DNA of 64,000 nt from contig WARS01000981.1 in assembly GCA_008933995.1 (NCBI GenBank), positions 868,001 to 932,000 on the forward strand, in the 5' to 3' direction. A program made the translations under genes and the position numbers. This document shows, piece by piece, positions 22,161 through 34,110 of the stretch. How positions within the stretch are numbered: position 1 is the first letter of the stretch; every line of letters starts with the position of its first letter. This stretch comes from Datnioides undecimradiatus. Taxonomy: Eukaryota > Chordata > Actinopteri > Lobotiformes > Datnioididae. The notes under the pieces are model-generated. The model was not told where the DNA came from and did not search any database. It saw nothing but the letters and a program-made list of their open reading frames with translations.

Positions 22161-23633
22161 GTCCCTCATCAATATCCTCACCGATCAATGCTTACGTACA
22201 TCGCCATTACTGCAGGCACTTCATTTACATTTATAAAAGTAAAATTTTTAGAAGCTGTAAGATATATGACATATAATACATCAGAAAGTCACCTGAATTA
22301 GCCATTTAAGGACGGGAGAGAGCCACTCATCTTTTTAGTGCTTTTATTTTTAGCACATGCAGCTTTGGAGGCGGGAGAACTGAAGGACTGTGGTTTCTGT
22401 GTGCCAGCGTCTATGATACTTACCTACAGAAGGCTGACATTGGATAGACAAAACACTCTCATCAAGGTTAATGAGTCTTAGTTTAGAGATTAAAAAATGG
22501 GTTAAAATGTAAAGGTTGCTTATACTGCGTGCTCCTTTTATTACTGTATGATTTGTCACTGGCACCACAGTTCAATTTACAAGCATGAAAAAGCTTTGTT
22601 AAAGTTTTTTTTTTTCATTTTTCATTCTTATTTTTTTTATGTTTAATACAGTAGAACGAGGCATGGAGGGTGTGAAATAAAAACACTTGAGTGGACATGT
22701 CAGCATTTGAACACATTAGTTACTGGTCAGTGTCTTTGTGTGTTGGAATTGAACTTCTAATTAGCGGGATGGTACAGCAAGAGCTCAGTAGGTAGCACAA
22801 ATACGTCGCCCACCTATAGCCGTGTTCTAACCAACCCAGGAGAGGCCTCACTGGACACAAATTAGCGACCCACTGCGTCTCTCGCACGAACCAGCGTTCA
22901 TGTAGCAAACTGTTCTGCCTCTGTCACCACGTGTGACTGTTCTACTGCTGTGAAGCAACAGCGAATTACCCACAGAATAAAGCATGCAATTATTTTGATG
23001 CAGTCGAAGACACAGAGGCAGACAAGTTGCCTTGTGGGTAATAGGGGCCATTTGTGTACAGCTGGAATGCAGTGCGGATCTGAGACTTATAATGAACAAG
23101 TGCCCCCCATTGGAAGTCCAATTACAACGGATGGCTGTGTGTGTGCATGTGTGTGTGTCTGTGTGTTTCATTTTAGATCACTGCAAAACTGAACATAGTG
23201 TGTTTTATTAGTGAAGAAAGAAGAAGTGGTTTTGCTGTCATGCTGCTCACTTCTAAAACTTTAAACACCATCTGATGATTCTAGTTGTCATCAGTGGTCG
23301 TGCAAGTCACCCCATCCTCCATGATCTATCTGTCAGAGCAGGAGAAGACACACAGAGGACGATGATGATGATTATTCTTCGATTCTGAATAGATGAAAAC
23401 TTAATTCAATCCAAAGTTTGAAGAAGAAGTGTCTATCTGCGCTGGTGTTGTGTTCCATCTGCTGCAGCTGGCTGACTCTGGCCACTTGAGGGCATCATTG
23501 AGTCACGCAGAAACTGGACTGCCCGCATTGTTCTGATAGCTGCAATATATTAATTTAGGGGCTGCAGCACAAGTGGGGTCAGTGCTGATATTTATAATTC
23601 CTGTAATCAAAACAAAAGAGAATGCAGTCTCAT

Positions 23634-24022
23634 TCAAATCAGCCTTATCAGGCGTTCACCAGGGCCAGACTCCTCTGCCAGAGTCTGTAAAAGCTTCTGT
23701 GCCGCAGCCAATTTCCCAGAGTCAGTAAGTGTGAGGAGGCTGGTGTTGCTGTGATTGGAGCGCTGCCTTTTGGAATCAAGAAACTGCTGGCAATCTTCAT
23801 TGAGTTCAGCTATGTCAGCAGGCTGGACACCAACTTCCACTGTTTCCACAGTGTTTCCCAAAATGCTGGGCATAATGCTCACGCTTTAAAGCAGGATTTG
23901 ATGGAGTGAAATGAGAGATCAAAGGCGTCCTTAGCTTGCTCTACGCTGTCGTTCCGGCCTGCCTGGATAATGGTGATGACTCTGTTACATCCGATGCGCA
24001 ATGCAGCTGAGGCGATATCATC
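23634..24022 (-). pseudogene. Unidentified protein-like stretch in two frames (possible pseudogene or exon relic)
   Basis: On the minus strand, 24022-23879 reads as about 47 codons (DDIASAALRIGCNRVITIIQ at its start) to a TGA. An adjacent frame then carries SIMPSILGNTVETVEVGV onward for about 82 codons to 23634. Both look like soluble helical protein (polar/hydrophobic alternation, few low-complexity runs), and the frames abut at one point, as a single-base indel would produce. A possible acceptor GCCTCAG lies near its 5' end. I do not recognise the family. It could also be chance. Confidence 0.3.
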
Positions 24023-25122
24023 ACAGGTTTACATAACTTTTATGGATCCCGCACAGCAGCAAGCTCTCTGCAGGATCCAAGCGATTAAATTAAGTTTCTT
24101 AGGGAAACCGAGGAAGGCCGAATCACGGTGCCAACTTCTCGTTAACTGTTAAAAAGGAGCAGTGGAAAGCATCCTGACTGGAAAAGTAACAAACGGAAGG
24201 ATGGTGCTGCAGAGGGTGCAGCTGATGCACCTGCCCATGTGGCCCTATAAGATACCAACAGCCAGCCGCAGCCTGTGTTTCAGAAGCATCCGCCGACACC
24301 ACCTGAGTACAGAGCAGCTTCTTTCCTCAGGCTGCACAACATCCTCTGCACTAACCAATAAAAACAGGACTCTTCCCATAAAATTGTGCATATGTTCCAC
24401 GTTGCACACTGTTTTATACACACCATTACCTTTGCATTCGCCTCATTCCCACTATTACCTCACAATTGCTGACTGTAGCTTGAATATTACTCTGAAAACG
24501 CACATATTCATATGTATATATAGTGTTAAACCACTACAGAAAGGATATAAGTGTGTTTGATTGTGCGCTCTTTAGCTGTATGAGCTGACTCTTAAACCTG
24601 TGCGTTAGAGGCTGAGCGAACAGAGCTGCGGGCGTCCTGGGTCATTTTAACATTTCATTTGAACTTTTAGTGACGACGGCTGCCGCGTTCATGTCACGTA
24701 ACAGCTACCTGAAGCATACCTCGCCTCTCCGCTGTGGTTGGTTTCGCAAACACCCTGTTTTGCCATTTAGATTTCTGGCTGCACAAGCCAAGCCAAGGTC
24801 AGACGCCTACAAATCAGATTCTTAAGGAATTTAAAGCGAGTCCAATGTGGTGACAGCATGCAAAACAGGAGCTGATAGTAAACCATTAAGCACAGCTGAG
24901 GTGACCTCCAGATCACGACACAATTGATCTACTGTGGCTCACCTCGTTGTTCAGATGGCCGCATCACAGAGACAGGCCTTAAATAAAAAGTGATGGCTGC
25001 ACCGAACAAACAAACACACGCACACACAAATACACACACACAGGCGGTTTGTGTTGCTGCTGCAGTGATTAGAAGGGCCTTGAGAAGTCAAAGCAGCCTT
25101 GGAAGGATGCGAAATGTAGCTG

Positions 25123-25155
25123 GACTCAGCAAAAGCTGAGACTCAGCAAAAGCTG
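25123..25155 (+). repeat. 17-bp tandem duplication
   Basis: ACTCAGCAAAAGCTGAG is followed at once by ACTCAGCAAAAGCTG. Confidence 0.85.
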
Positions 25156-26352
25156 TTGGACGTATTTCCACAGACGATAAGTCTAGCTAACATATTTCTT
25201 GTAGATTCTGGATTTTTCTTTTCTTTAATAATTCAAGCAGCCATTGCTTCAGTGCTTCTACACAATAATCTGCCCTCAATAACACAGTGACTCACGGCAG
25301 ACTGGGGCTAATTAGAGGAACTTGTTTAAAAAGAATAAAAGGAGCCAAATCTGCAGTGGTCCTCATCGACCTCTCTCAGCATGGAGAGCTCTTCATCATC
25401 AGAGGGCGGAATAAACGTTCGCTCCACATTTGACTCGCAGGTTTCACTTCAAGCATGCGTCTCTTCCTCCGAGTGTCTGATCTGTGCCTCTTCACCTGAG
25501 GTTCTCCGTTCATCAGCTTCGGATTGAGCGGCCTCCTCTTCACGGTTTAGCCATGTTAGCTAACACTCCCAGCGCTAAGGAACTCATCGCTGCTCTTCAC
25601 ACAAAGCGCTGTTGCTGCTGCAGGAAATGTAAAACAGTGCAGTGGAGCGATGCTCGTGAAAAGGCCGAGCTGCGCCTGCTGTGTGACTTTCATCAGCTCG
25701 CTATAGCTTTAATTACCTGTGTTTACCTGTTTACTGAGACAGTGGACTCTGGGCAGGCAGTTCAAGATGGTTTGATATAGAAAAGCAACACAAATTCAAG
25801 AGGAATCCAAAGAAACACCCAGAAGTCCAAAATCACAGAAGAAAAACAGAAAGCACACGTTGGCTGACGATCCCACAAGAGACAAAGGGACCGACAAATG
25901 ATCTATAGATGGCAAAGGAAGGTGAACGAGATTCAGGTGAAAGCAATCAACAACCAAGACACAGAGACACAGGAGGAAAGAACTCAAACCATGACAGTCA
26001 GGGATCCATTCGTCAAAACATCTGAATCCCTGAGAACTCAAAGAATACCTTTCATTCACGAGATGAATATTGAAGGATGAAATTTTGAAGGAGAAGAGGC
26101 TGATAACTATTGATGCCTGGGTTTATGATACATATTCTAAAATATGTCCAAATGACTTGGCTGGTTTCAGAAGTGAAAGCTGGTGAAGCCCACAGTTACC
26201 GAAACAATTTTTATTAAACAAGAACTGCTCCTCTCTCAAACAGGTAAGTCTGAACAAATGAAATTAGTTGCTCATTGCTGCAAAGGTCAGGACTGTTGAA
26301 CAGAGAATCATAAACAGATGGACCTGCAGCAGGTGCGATCTCAGAGGACCGT

Positions 26353-26381
26353 CCCCATCCCCCACCACCCCCCCACCCCCC
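26353..26381 (-). other. G-quadruplex-type tract (C-rich on +)
   Basis: Four C runs of four or more bases with spacers of one to four; the minus strand therefore carries a G-quadruplex pattern. Confidence 0.55.
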
Positions 26382-29300
26382 GGTCACCTTGAATTCTGCT
26401 CATGGTACGTTACCTCTGGACTCATGAAGGACACCTTTGGTCTCGGACCCAAACAGCCAAAGACATTTCACATAAAATATTAAATCTTCAAATACTAATT
26501 ATACAATAAAAGCAGAGGCCATGCTGAAAGCCCATCTTCATCTTCTCCTCCATTTCCTCGGCTTCCTAGCTTTACTTGATGCTAACAAACGTCCTGTAGT
26601 GGAGTAGTGTTTGTGAAAGCTACTTGTCGCGTGACAGTTGCATTCATTTAAAGTCACGGTTTATTTGTTTGCGAAAGTCTCAAGTTCTAGCTTAAAAGGC
26701 CACTGAAAACTCAGAGATCACAAACTGATTTTACAGGCACATTCTGAAACAAACAGAGTGACATGATCGCTCTTATTGTGTTTGAATGATTTATTAATTT
26801 AGACTGCAATGATGGGACCATTTTAGTGCCAGTAATTAATTCTCAGATTCTATTTCAGGTCAAAAAAAGGAACGCTTGCAACCTAAAACGCACATGAGCA
26901 AACTTCAGAGTGTTAACTTGCACAAACCCTTTTTTTTTCTGGGAATTTCAAACTGCGTTTACAAACTGCCACTCCAAGTCTGACCTCCGGTGTGACTGCG
27001 GTCCCACCCTTCACGCCTGACTCATAGCGATGGCAAGCTGCTTACCTCAGGTGTCAAAGTCAAGTGCAGCTGTCAGCAGGTAAGCATGCAGGATGACACT
27101 GAAAAAGAGCGGCTGACATTGTGTTTCAGTCAGCGCTGCCAGCTCCTGACACTGATAATGTCCTGACAGGTGCAGATACATCCCATCCCCTCTCTGCTCT
27201 GCTCCTGCACGACACTGCACAAGTGCTCCCGTATCATTTTCAGCTTATTTATTCATTTAGCAATTTACACAACATGCTCCACAATAATAGGCCGGTTGTT
27301 TGTGAAAAGCACTGACATCAACATTAGCGCGCTTGCAAGTGCCGAGACAAGACGAGCGCACAGACACGAGCGTGGCTGCAGTGCCAGTGTCGTTTGTTGT
27401 CTGCATGTTGCGGCTGCTTTCGTTTCATTGTTTTTTGTGTTGTGATGATTAAGCCTATGAATCATCGCTTGCTTCTTTTGTCTGTTTATATAGAGACATC
27501 TGTTCAGAATGCAGTGTGAACTAAAAAGCACTTCAAGAACTTCTACCCGAGCAATCTTCTCAACTCGCTGTTGCACTCAGTTATCTCTTATCTTATCTGG
27601 TTTTTATGGATTCTGAAAACATATTCTTTGGATTTTAAATCAAATCTACTCCTGTTAGTTTCATAATTATGGCTAGAGAATGGTAATTCCTTGAACGGGG
27701 GGAAATCCCGCGCCCAGATGACTACCGAAATTCAATCAATCAGTCCAATCTGTCCACCAGATTTCATTGGAAATCTGTTTCGGCGGCTCTTGACATTTCC
27801 TGCCAACAGACAGACCAACAGTTTAACTGATGGGTGAAAACATTACCCTCCTGCCAGCAGTTATATCAGTTAGCTGATTCTTACAGTTACTTTTTTGTAT
27901 TTCATTCACCACACAGCACCTACGCTAGTGTGTCTGTAAATCAAGGCCGTAGCCGTGGAGTCAACATGGAGGAGGACCATAGCTGCTGTGGGGTCTGGGG
28001 GTGAGCAGTCAGGGGAAAGTAGATAAAAACATCCAGATTCAGACTTGTGCAGAAACAGGTATGTGCATATGTGTAATGGTTTTCACAGAACTTATATCAG
28101 CACCTGTAATGGTGTTAATTATTCCCAATTTAAGCGTTTGATATATCACACTTACAGAAGGAGACCACACGAGGCTTCAAGATCTCACCCCAGAACATGC
28201 CCCCGGGGGGAATTTTAAGTCCTGTTCAGCTTTTTACACATCGGTGGTGGAGCAGCTCACGCTGAATCAGGAACATCGTTACGCAGCTCTTCACAGAGCG
28301 TGTCGGATCTGCTCAGTTTGATGACGGAGGATTTTCAGAGGCCCAAACTCATTTGCATGTACGGAACAGTTGGAAACAGTTTGACCTCTGCCTTGTAACT
28401 GCAAACTCAATTAGTTGTGGTGTCCAGTAGGATCAGCAGGAAAGAGCGCGAGCAATTTATCAGAGTCACCGAGCTGCGCGGTGAACTCACAAACTTTCAA
28501 CCAATCACTGCGTTCCTGTGTTTCACGTGTTTCTTTTTCTTCTCATTAAAAAAAAAAATCCCATTGCACACCAGACTGAACTGTTGTTTTTCCAAGTGCA
28601 TTGTGGGTAATGTGGGTTCCAGCTTTTTATAAAACAGAAGAATGCAAAACGTATGACATCTATATTCAAAATGAGCATGTATCCTATTATTAGTCAGTGC
28701 AGGCTTTAAAAGGAGAAAAGTAGACAGCAAAAGCAAAAGAATGACCCAGACTTAATGCGTCCATTCATTCTTCCCACAGGCAGTTCAAAACCTGAGACTG
28801 TGGCCATTGAGACTGTGAAGAGCCACGATCAGAGAAACCACAGGGCATCATCTGAACAAACATAGTCATACAACACAGTTTCCTATAGTGTGGTGGGGGT
28901 AGTTACAGGTATCTGAGGCTTAATCTGTGGAGATATCTTTAAAACACTACGATGCTTCATGTGAAGTGCTACCCAGATGGTCAAACAGCTTCAGAAAGCC
29001 CCTCCCCTTCACACCTTTCTGATGGTGGGTCTGGGGAGAGATGTGTTGACGATATCTGTTATATGTCTCAAATCCAACAACTTTCAAATCCACTTATGGG
29101 ACTGGTCAGCTGTGCCGAGGTGAGAAAGCAGCCAGGTTTGATCTTTCTCTGTTTCTTCATTCTTCATTCAATAAATTCTGTCATGTATCGTGTCTTCAAA
29201 TGAGCGCAACACCATGAAAGCCTTTCACGAGACAGCAAACTCTATATTTAAACCACACCGAGTCTCCGCCCTCTCTACGACAGCCGGCTTTTCACCACGC

Positions 29301-29471
29301 TTTCGAGTTTCCCCGTCTGACAACGTGCTGTATGAATGAGTCTTTTTCCAGTCTAACCCTCAGGTGTTCCCCCGGGTATTCCCACCAGTGGGGAACAACT
29401 GGTGCATTTCAATGACTGTTCACTATACCCTGCTTCACCTCTCCTCAGCACTTGATATCACACTGCGTGAT

Positions 29472-29868
29472 TGTCGCGGGGTTCTGTTCAAAACTCCTCA
29501 AAAAAACCCATAAAAACGATGGCGTAGTCGAAACAGATGTTTTGGTGACGATTTATTGCCGGTCTCCCAAAGTGCAAACAGTGCAAAAGTATTTACAGTG
29601 AACAAAAATGTGGGAAAAATTTGTCAAGAACTGAAAAAGAAAAACCCAAAAACAACCTATTTACATACAGCGAGTTCTTCCATAACTCTCCAAAAACCAC
29701 AATGTAAGACACAGCAGTCTGTTACCTTCTGTGTAACCCGAACAAGACTGCCTTAGAATGCCAAGATGGCCCCTCTTTATACTGCTAAACCCTCCCCTGG
29801 GTGTGTCTTCAATAAGCAAAAATACAATTAAACAGTATTTTTGTGGCATTTAAACCAGGTATAACACA
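29472..29868 (-). mobile_element. Solo-LTR-like element
   Basis: Read on the minus strand: 397 bp beginning TGTGTTATACC and ending CCCCGCGACA (TG...CA). A TATA box (GTATAAAGAGG; + strand 29776-29781) comes first, and an AATAAA (+ strand 29552-29557) lies about 220 bp downstream, followed by about 80 bp of U5-like sequence. This is the standard LTR order. No internal gag/pol, primer-binding site or polypurine tract adjoins it, and the 5-bp flanks (GTGAT, ATTTC) do not match, so it is a solo or old copy. The family is not assigned. Confidence 0.6.
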
Positions 29869-30234
29869 ATTTCCGGTGTCACCACCTAGACACTTATTTT
29901 TCTAATGGATATCTCCATGTCTCTACATCGGAAACAATCCCATACTGGCTAGAAGCCAAACTAATATAAAAATAAAATGCAATAAGGTTGGTCACCTGAC
30001 CACAAACGCGCCAGAATGCCCTACATATAGCCGGAAACACTCAGGACCAGGGATTGGCATGGTGCCAGCAGCGATCTTCCTGTGGTGAGTGGATGCCGTG
30101 GTTGAGTAAAGTATTGCAATGAGGTGTATTCTGTGGTCGCGTTACCTAAGCTATTCTGGAGGGGAGATGTAAATGATTTCGGAGTGTGTAGAAAATACGG
30201 AAGGGAGCGGAGCAATGAATGGATGTGTGTGTGT

Positions 30235-30310
30235 GCGCGCTGCCGATAGGCCGCGCCGCTGCCGGGAGATGCGCGCTCTGCGCCGCCCGTAGTCAGTGAC
30301 AGCGCCGCTC
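30235..30310. promoter_or_regulatory. Isolated CpG-dense cluster
   Basis: About 14 CpG dinucleotides in roughly 75 bp (GCCGCGCCGCTGCCGG, GCGCGCTCTGCGCCGCCCG), far denser than the surrounding DNA. It could mark an unmethylated promoter or a transposon 5' region. A TATTTAAGG lies at about 30365. No protein-coding first exon was recognised. Confidence 0.35.
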
Positions 30311-30826
30311 TGTCACAGTGATACACATAATCCACTTTGCAAGCAGCGGTAGGGTCGAGCTGGTATATTTAAGGATCATAAAAAATAAAATGTGTTTTCT
30401 TTTCTGAACAAAGTTAGACTGGTTTAAAACACAAAAGCAACTGTAACAGGGGCTCATTCAGGGGGGAATGAAGCATTATTTAAAACACAACACGCAGCAT
30501 AACCACATGCTATCATCAGATTAACAGTGTTGACATATCAGTGCCAGTCTACCTCCTCTCCTCTCCTGTTCACTTCAGTTAAAGCCCCACAACTCAAATG
30601 AATCCAAGAGAGCTTTTCCTGTTTTGGTGTGATCTCCAGTCTGTTCCGAGCAGACCTGCAGGTCTGAGCTCACCTTTGATTCAACTCTTACCTGGCTTCA
30701 GTCCGGGTGGCTGGCTCTGGAGCAGATCAGAAACCCTTACTGATGCATATCAGTAATGAGCCAAACTTAAAAAATTGAAAGTACACATTGAATTTAAAAT
30801 GGATTTAAACTTTTACCAAATAAAGT

Positions 30827-31248
30827 TGTCATGGTTTTGAGTTGAGTTTCTTGTTTTGTTATTTCCTGTTTTATTTTGAAAAGTTTTTCGTGTACTTGTT
30901 TCCTGTCCTTGATTAGTTCATTGGTCTCACCTGTGCCTCGCTGTCCTGCCCTCCCCCTGTCTATTTAAGTTGTGTCATTGCCTTTGTTCTGGGTCGGTTC
31001 ATTTGCTGTGTTAGTGTCCATGTTCCTGCCTTGTTTCCATGTGCTTTCCTTGTGATCATTGTGATTTTGGATTTCTGTTTTTTTTGGATTTTGGTTTTCA
31101 TGTTTAGACTGACTACCTGGATTTCGACTCTGCCTGCCTTGACCTCTTGTAAGCTTAAGCCCTTAAATAAACTGTTAAACTATCTTTTGCCCCTTGTTCC
31201 TGTCCGCATTTGGGTCCTGCTCTCTCATCTGGTAACCAAGCCGTGATT
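30827..31248 (+). mobile_element. Solo-LTR-like element, copy 2
   Basis: 422 bp beginning TGTCATGG and ending CCGTGATT, diverged from an expected CCGTGACA. It carries CTATTTAAG (about 30961) and AATAAA (about 31165). It aligns along its length with 14337-14798 in the same orientation, with scattered substitutions and small gaps. Confidence 0.7.
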
Positions 31249-31324
31249 TGGGTTTCTGTCATTACAAGTTCCTCTTATCATTCTGGTGTATGTTCATGTG
31301 AACAGGTGAATGCTGACTTGTAGT

Positions 31325-31390
31325 ATAAAGCGCTTTGAGTGGTCAGATGTATAGAAAGGCGCTGTATAAATATAGTCCATTTACCATTTA
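31325..31390 (+). repeat. 3' tail of a 5'-truncated SINE/LINE
   Basis: ATAAAGCGCTTTGAGTGGTC, then AAAGGCGCTGTATAAATATA and GTCCATTTACC. Reverse-complemented, this is the left end of the SINE at 41750-42027, so it is the tail of a related truncated insertion on the plus strand. Confidence 0.75.
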
Positions 31391-33919
31391 TCATTTTGGT
31401 TTTGAGCAGTGAAAGCATCTCCGCAGCTCACTCAAAAGCATGCAGACTCAAAAACTCAAAATGACTTTATAATGTTCAATGTGAAGAACTGGAGACGTGG
31501 TGCATGGTTATGTGCAGTATGTTCTTTATTCATTTATAAATGATTAGATTTGTACTGGTATCCTGTGTGTCTCAATATTCCATAAAACACTCAAGAAGAA
31601 CATTGTATTGTACAGTAAATGCACCGTTGTCACATGATCCCAGCATCCCTATCTGTATGTTGTTTTTTTTTTTTGTATTTCAGCTGTCTGTCACGTTGGA
31701 CGCACTGAGTGTGGCTCTGCCTTTCAGTTCATCGCTGTAAAAATCCTGATGACGGCCACATCTTGAAACAGGTTGGTGTTTGCTAATAAATATTTGCTCT
31801 CATTACCGAAAGTGTTGTTTCTCCTGGCACCGCCTGCGGACCATCCATCTCGTTTCAGTGTTTCCAATACACAATGGCAAACCCCACTGGCATATTGTGT
31901 GCATAACAGACGCCCAAATGGGGCCTGCTAGATTTAGCTTTATGGCTTTTGTCGTGTTTGTTTGTCGTGCTGGAAGTTCAAGTTGTTTTCTTTGTGCCTG
32001 AAAATGATTATAAGGGTAGGATCGCCTGCGGGGGTTGCTATTTTTTTTTGTTTTTGCTCTAAAAGATAAGCCATTTTACCTGTTTAGGTTTTCATGTCCT
32101 GTTGTGTATTTTTCTCACCTACCGCTCAAGAGAGGGCTCGCATGAAAAGCTCCCAGACCCGTTAATTTCCTCTTGCGGGAGCAGGTGATGCAGTGTGGAT
32201 TTTATTGGCACAGCAGGTTCTGCTGTTGTGGCTTAAATGAAGTGGATTGCAGAAATCAGCTTTGTTCCTGTACTGACTGGAGCGAGGCAGATGGGCTGCT
32301 AGCTGTACGCCGCCTCGGTGCAATAAATATGGTGGCAGTCTACCTGATGCGGCTCAGTGAAAGCTCCGCGTTGACTGATGGCTTGCTTAAAAGAGAGAGA
32401 AATGGGAGAAGGGAGAGAAGGAAAGAGTGATATGAATGTGCCGGGCGTTGGCCCATCTACATCTTTTTCATCTGTCACCGGTCCAGATGCATCACATTCC
32501 AGAGGGATGTGTGTGTTTGTGTATGTGCATTCAAGTAGGCATGCTGTAAGGTGGCAGAGAGACAGGTCCTGAAATACAGATTTATGTGCTTTGATTGATG
32601 TCCTTGGTTTCAAAGCTCATATCTTAGTACATCAGCGGGATGAATAGCCATCAGAGGCCTCGCCGACCCTGATGTTGGCTCTGTGAGAGATTTTCAAGAT
32701 CACCCAGGAATGCACAATATGATTTAAAAGGTCAATATTACAGCATATTATGGTTGTTTTATATTTTAAAGAGTCAGCTTGACCCGCAGTTTCCTCCTTT
32801 GTCAAACAGCTGACTTTCTTTAAGGAGAATATGTCGGCTACATAAAAAGTTTCACCAGGCACCAAGGTGAGCCTGCAGTTCACCTCCTTAACGCAGCCTC
32901 TCCAGTATAACTGAGAGCCTCATCCACTTCCAGCATCTGTTCTCAGACTTTTACTGATTACGTGACATTATTCAAGGCCCGAGGGGTTCAGCCTGCTCCT
33001 GCCAACGAGCAAAGCAGAGCACTGGAAACCCTGCGAATGTAGAATCTTTGGTGTTTGTGTATATCCATTGTGCGGCATGTCTCCCGTATCCGGCAGCCGT
33101 GTGGTTGTGGAATTAAGCATACATGTGCGCATATATTGGCGTTATAAGTGATGCTCATCGCCTCTGTCGTGTGTTCCTTAGCACGTTCTGTTCTTTTGAT
33201 AACGTGCCCTTGGCCTCTAGTCAATCCAGCTATTTATCAAGTGACTCTGAAGAGCAAAAGACTGGCTCTGTTGAAAACAGGCTCGGTGCTTCTCTTGACT
33301 GAAACCTCAAAGTGACACCATGTGGCACTTTTTCAAATGCAGCTTCTGTTTCTGTAGATACTCATCCACATCTGGGTCATCCTCTGCTGCTCTCCACTTT
33401 GAATATTCTGTTGCTTTTTCTTGCTGCTTTGCTCCAACACATTCGTCTTACTAAAAAATACATATAAGACCAGAACGTTCTCCTTACGCAATGATGTTTT
33501 GGCCGTGACTAAGTTTGTCAGCTTGTCTTATACCATCATATAAATCTTCAAAACCCTTGTTTAAATTAAGTGGTGTACTCACAATTAGACTTCTGACTGT
33601 GAATAAGCACAGCCTCGCACCCCGAGCCTGACGCTGACAAAAGCTGTCAACCTCTCCCACCCACTTGGTTTTATATGTCATCAAAGAGATTGAAATCTAA
33701 GTGCCGCAACTTCACACAGCAACATCACGCGCTGAGCTACTGCACAAGAACATTTAGCTTGATGTATAGAGCAATATTAATATCATAGTTAATGAGAGTT
33801 GTATTGATCTTCTTATCTGTGTCTTGTCAAGAAAGCAAATGAGCTTGTTTCCTGAAATGTTTCATGCACACTGGCATCAGCGTGCTGCAGTTACAGAGAG
33901 TGGCCTGTGCACTTCAACT

Positions 33920-34110
33920 GAAGCTGTTAGCAAGGTTTCAGGAGCGGTGTGCACTTGCTGCCTAACCCTCTCCTCTCAGTCCCTCATATACTGCACCCCC
34001 CTACCCCCTTTTCTCTCCTATCTGTCTATCTCTCCTTCTAGCTGTAAGGCCCTGGGGGAGGTCCATTGTGGCTGGGATTTACAGTGGATTCCTTACCAAA
34101 GCTTCCACAA
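33920..34110 (+). repeat. Degenerate dispersed repeat, copy A
   Basis: Shares with 45850-46080 the order TTTCAGGAGC, CCTAACCCTCTC, CTCTCCTTCT, GGCCCT-GGGG-GTCC and CC-AA-CTTCCACAAACTCA or equivalent. It is probably a diverged fish repeat family of unknown class. Confidence 0.45.

Larger units (their letters stand above)
22161..29471. other. Intergenic DNA after panx3
   Basis: No intact exon was recognised. It contains an imperfect TG tract (about 23137-23167), a frame-broken protein-like minus-strand stretch (23634-24022), a 17-bp tandem duplication (about 25123-25155), a C-rich tract (26353-26381) and a short TGCATTGTGGGTAATGTGGG motif (28597). The rest is ordinary AT-rich non-coding sequence. 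Confidence 0.65.

Noticed and set aside
22778-22840. tRNA-like stretch (GAGCTCAGTAGGTAGCAC ... GTGTTCTAACC)
   Set aside because: A-box-like and B-box-like words are present, but no cloverleaf closes and no SINE body or tail follows.
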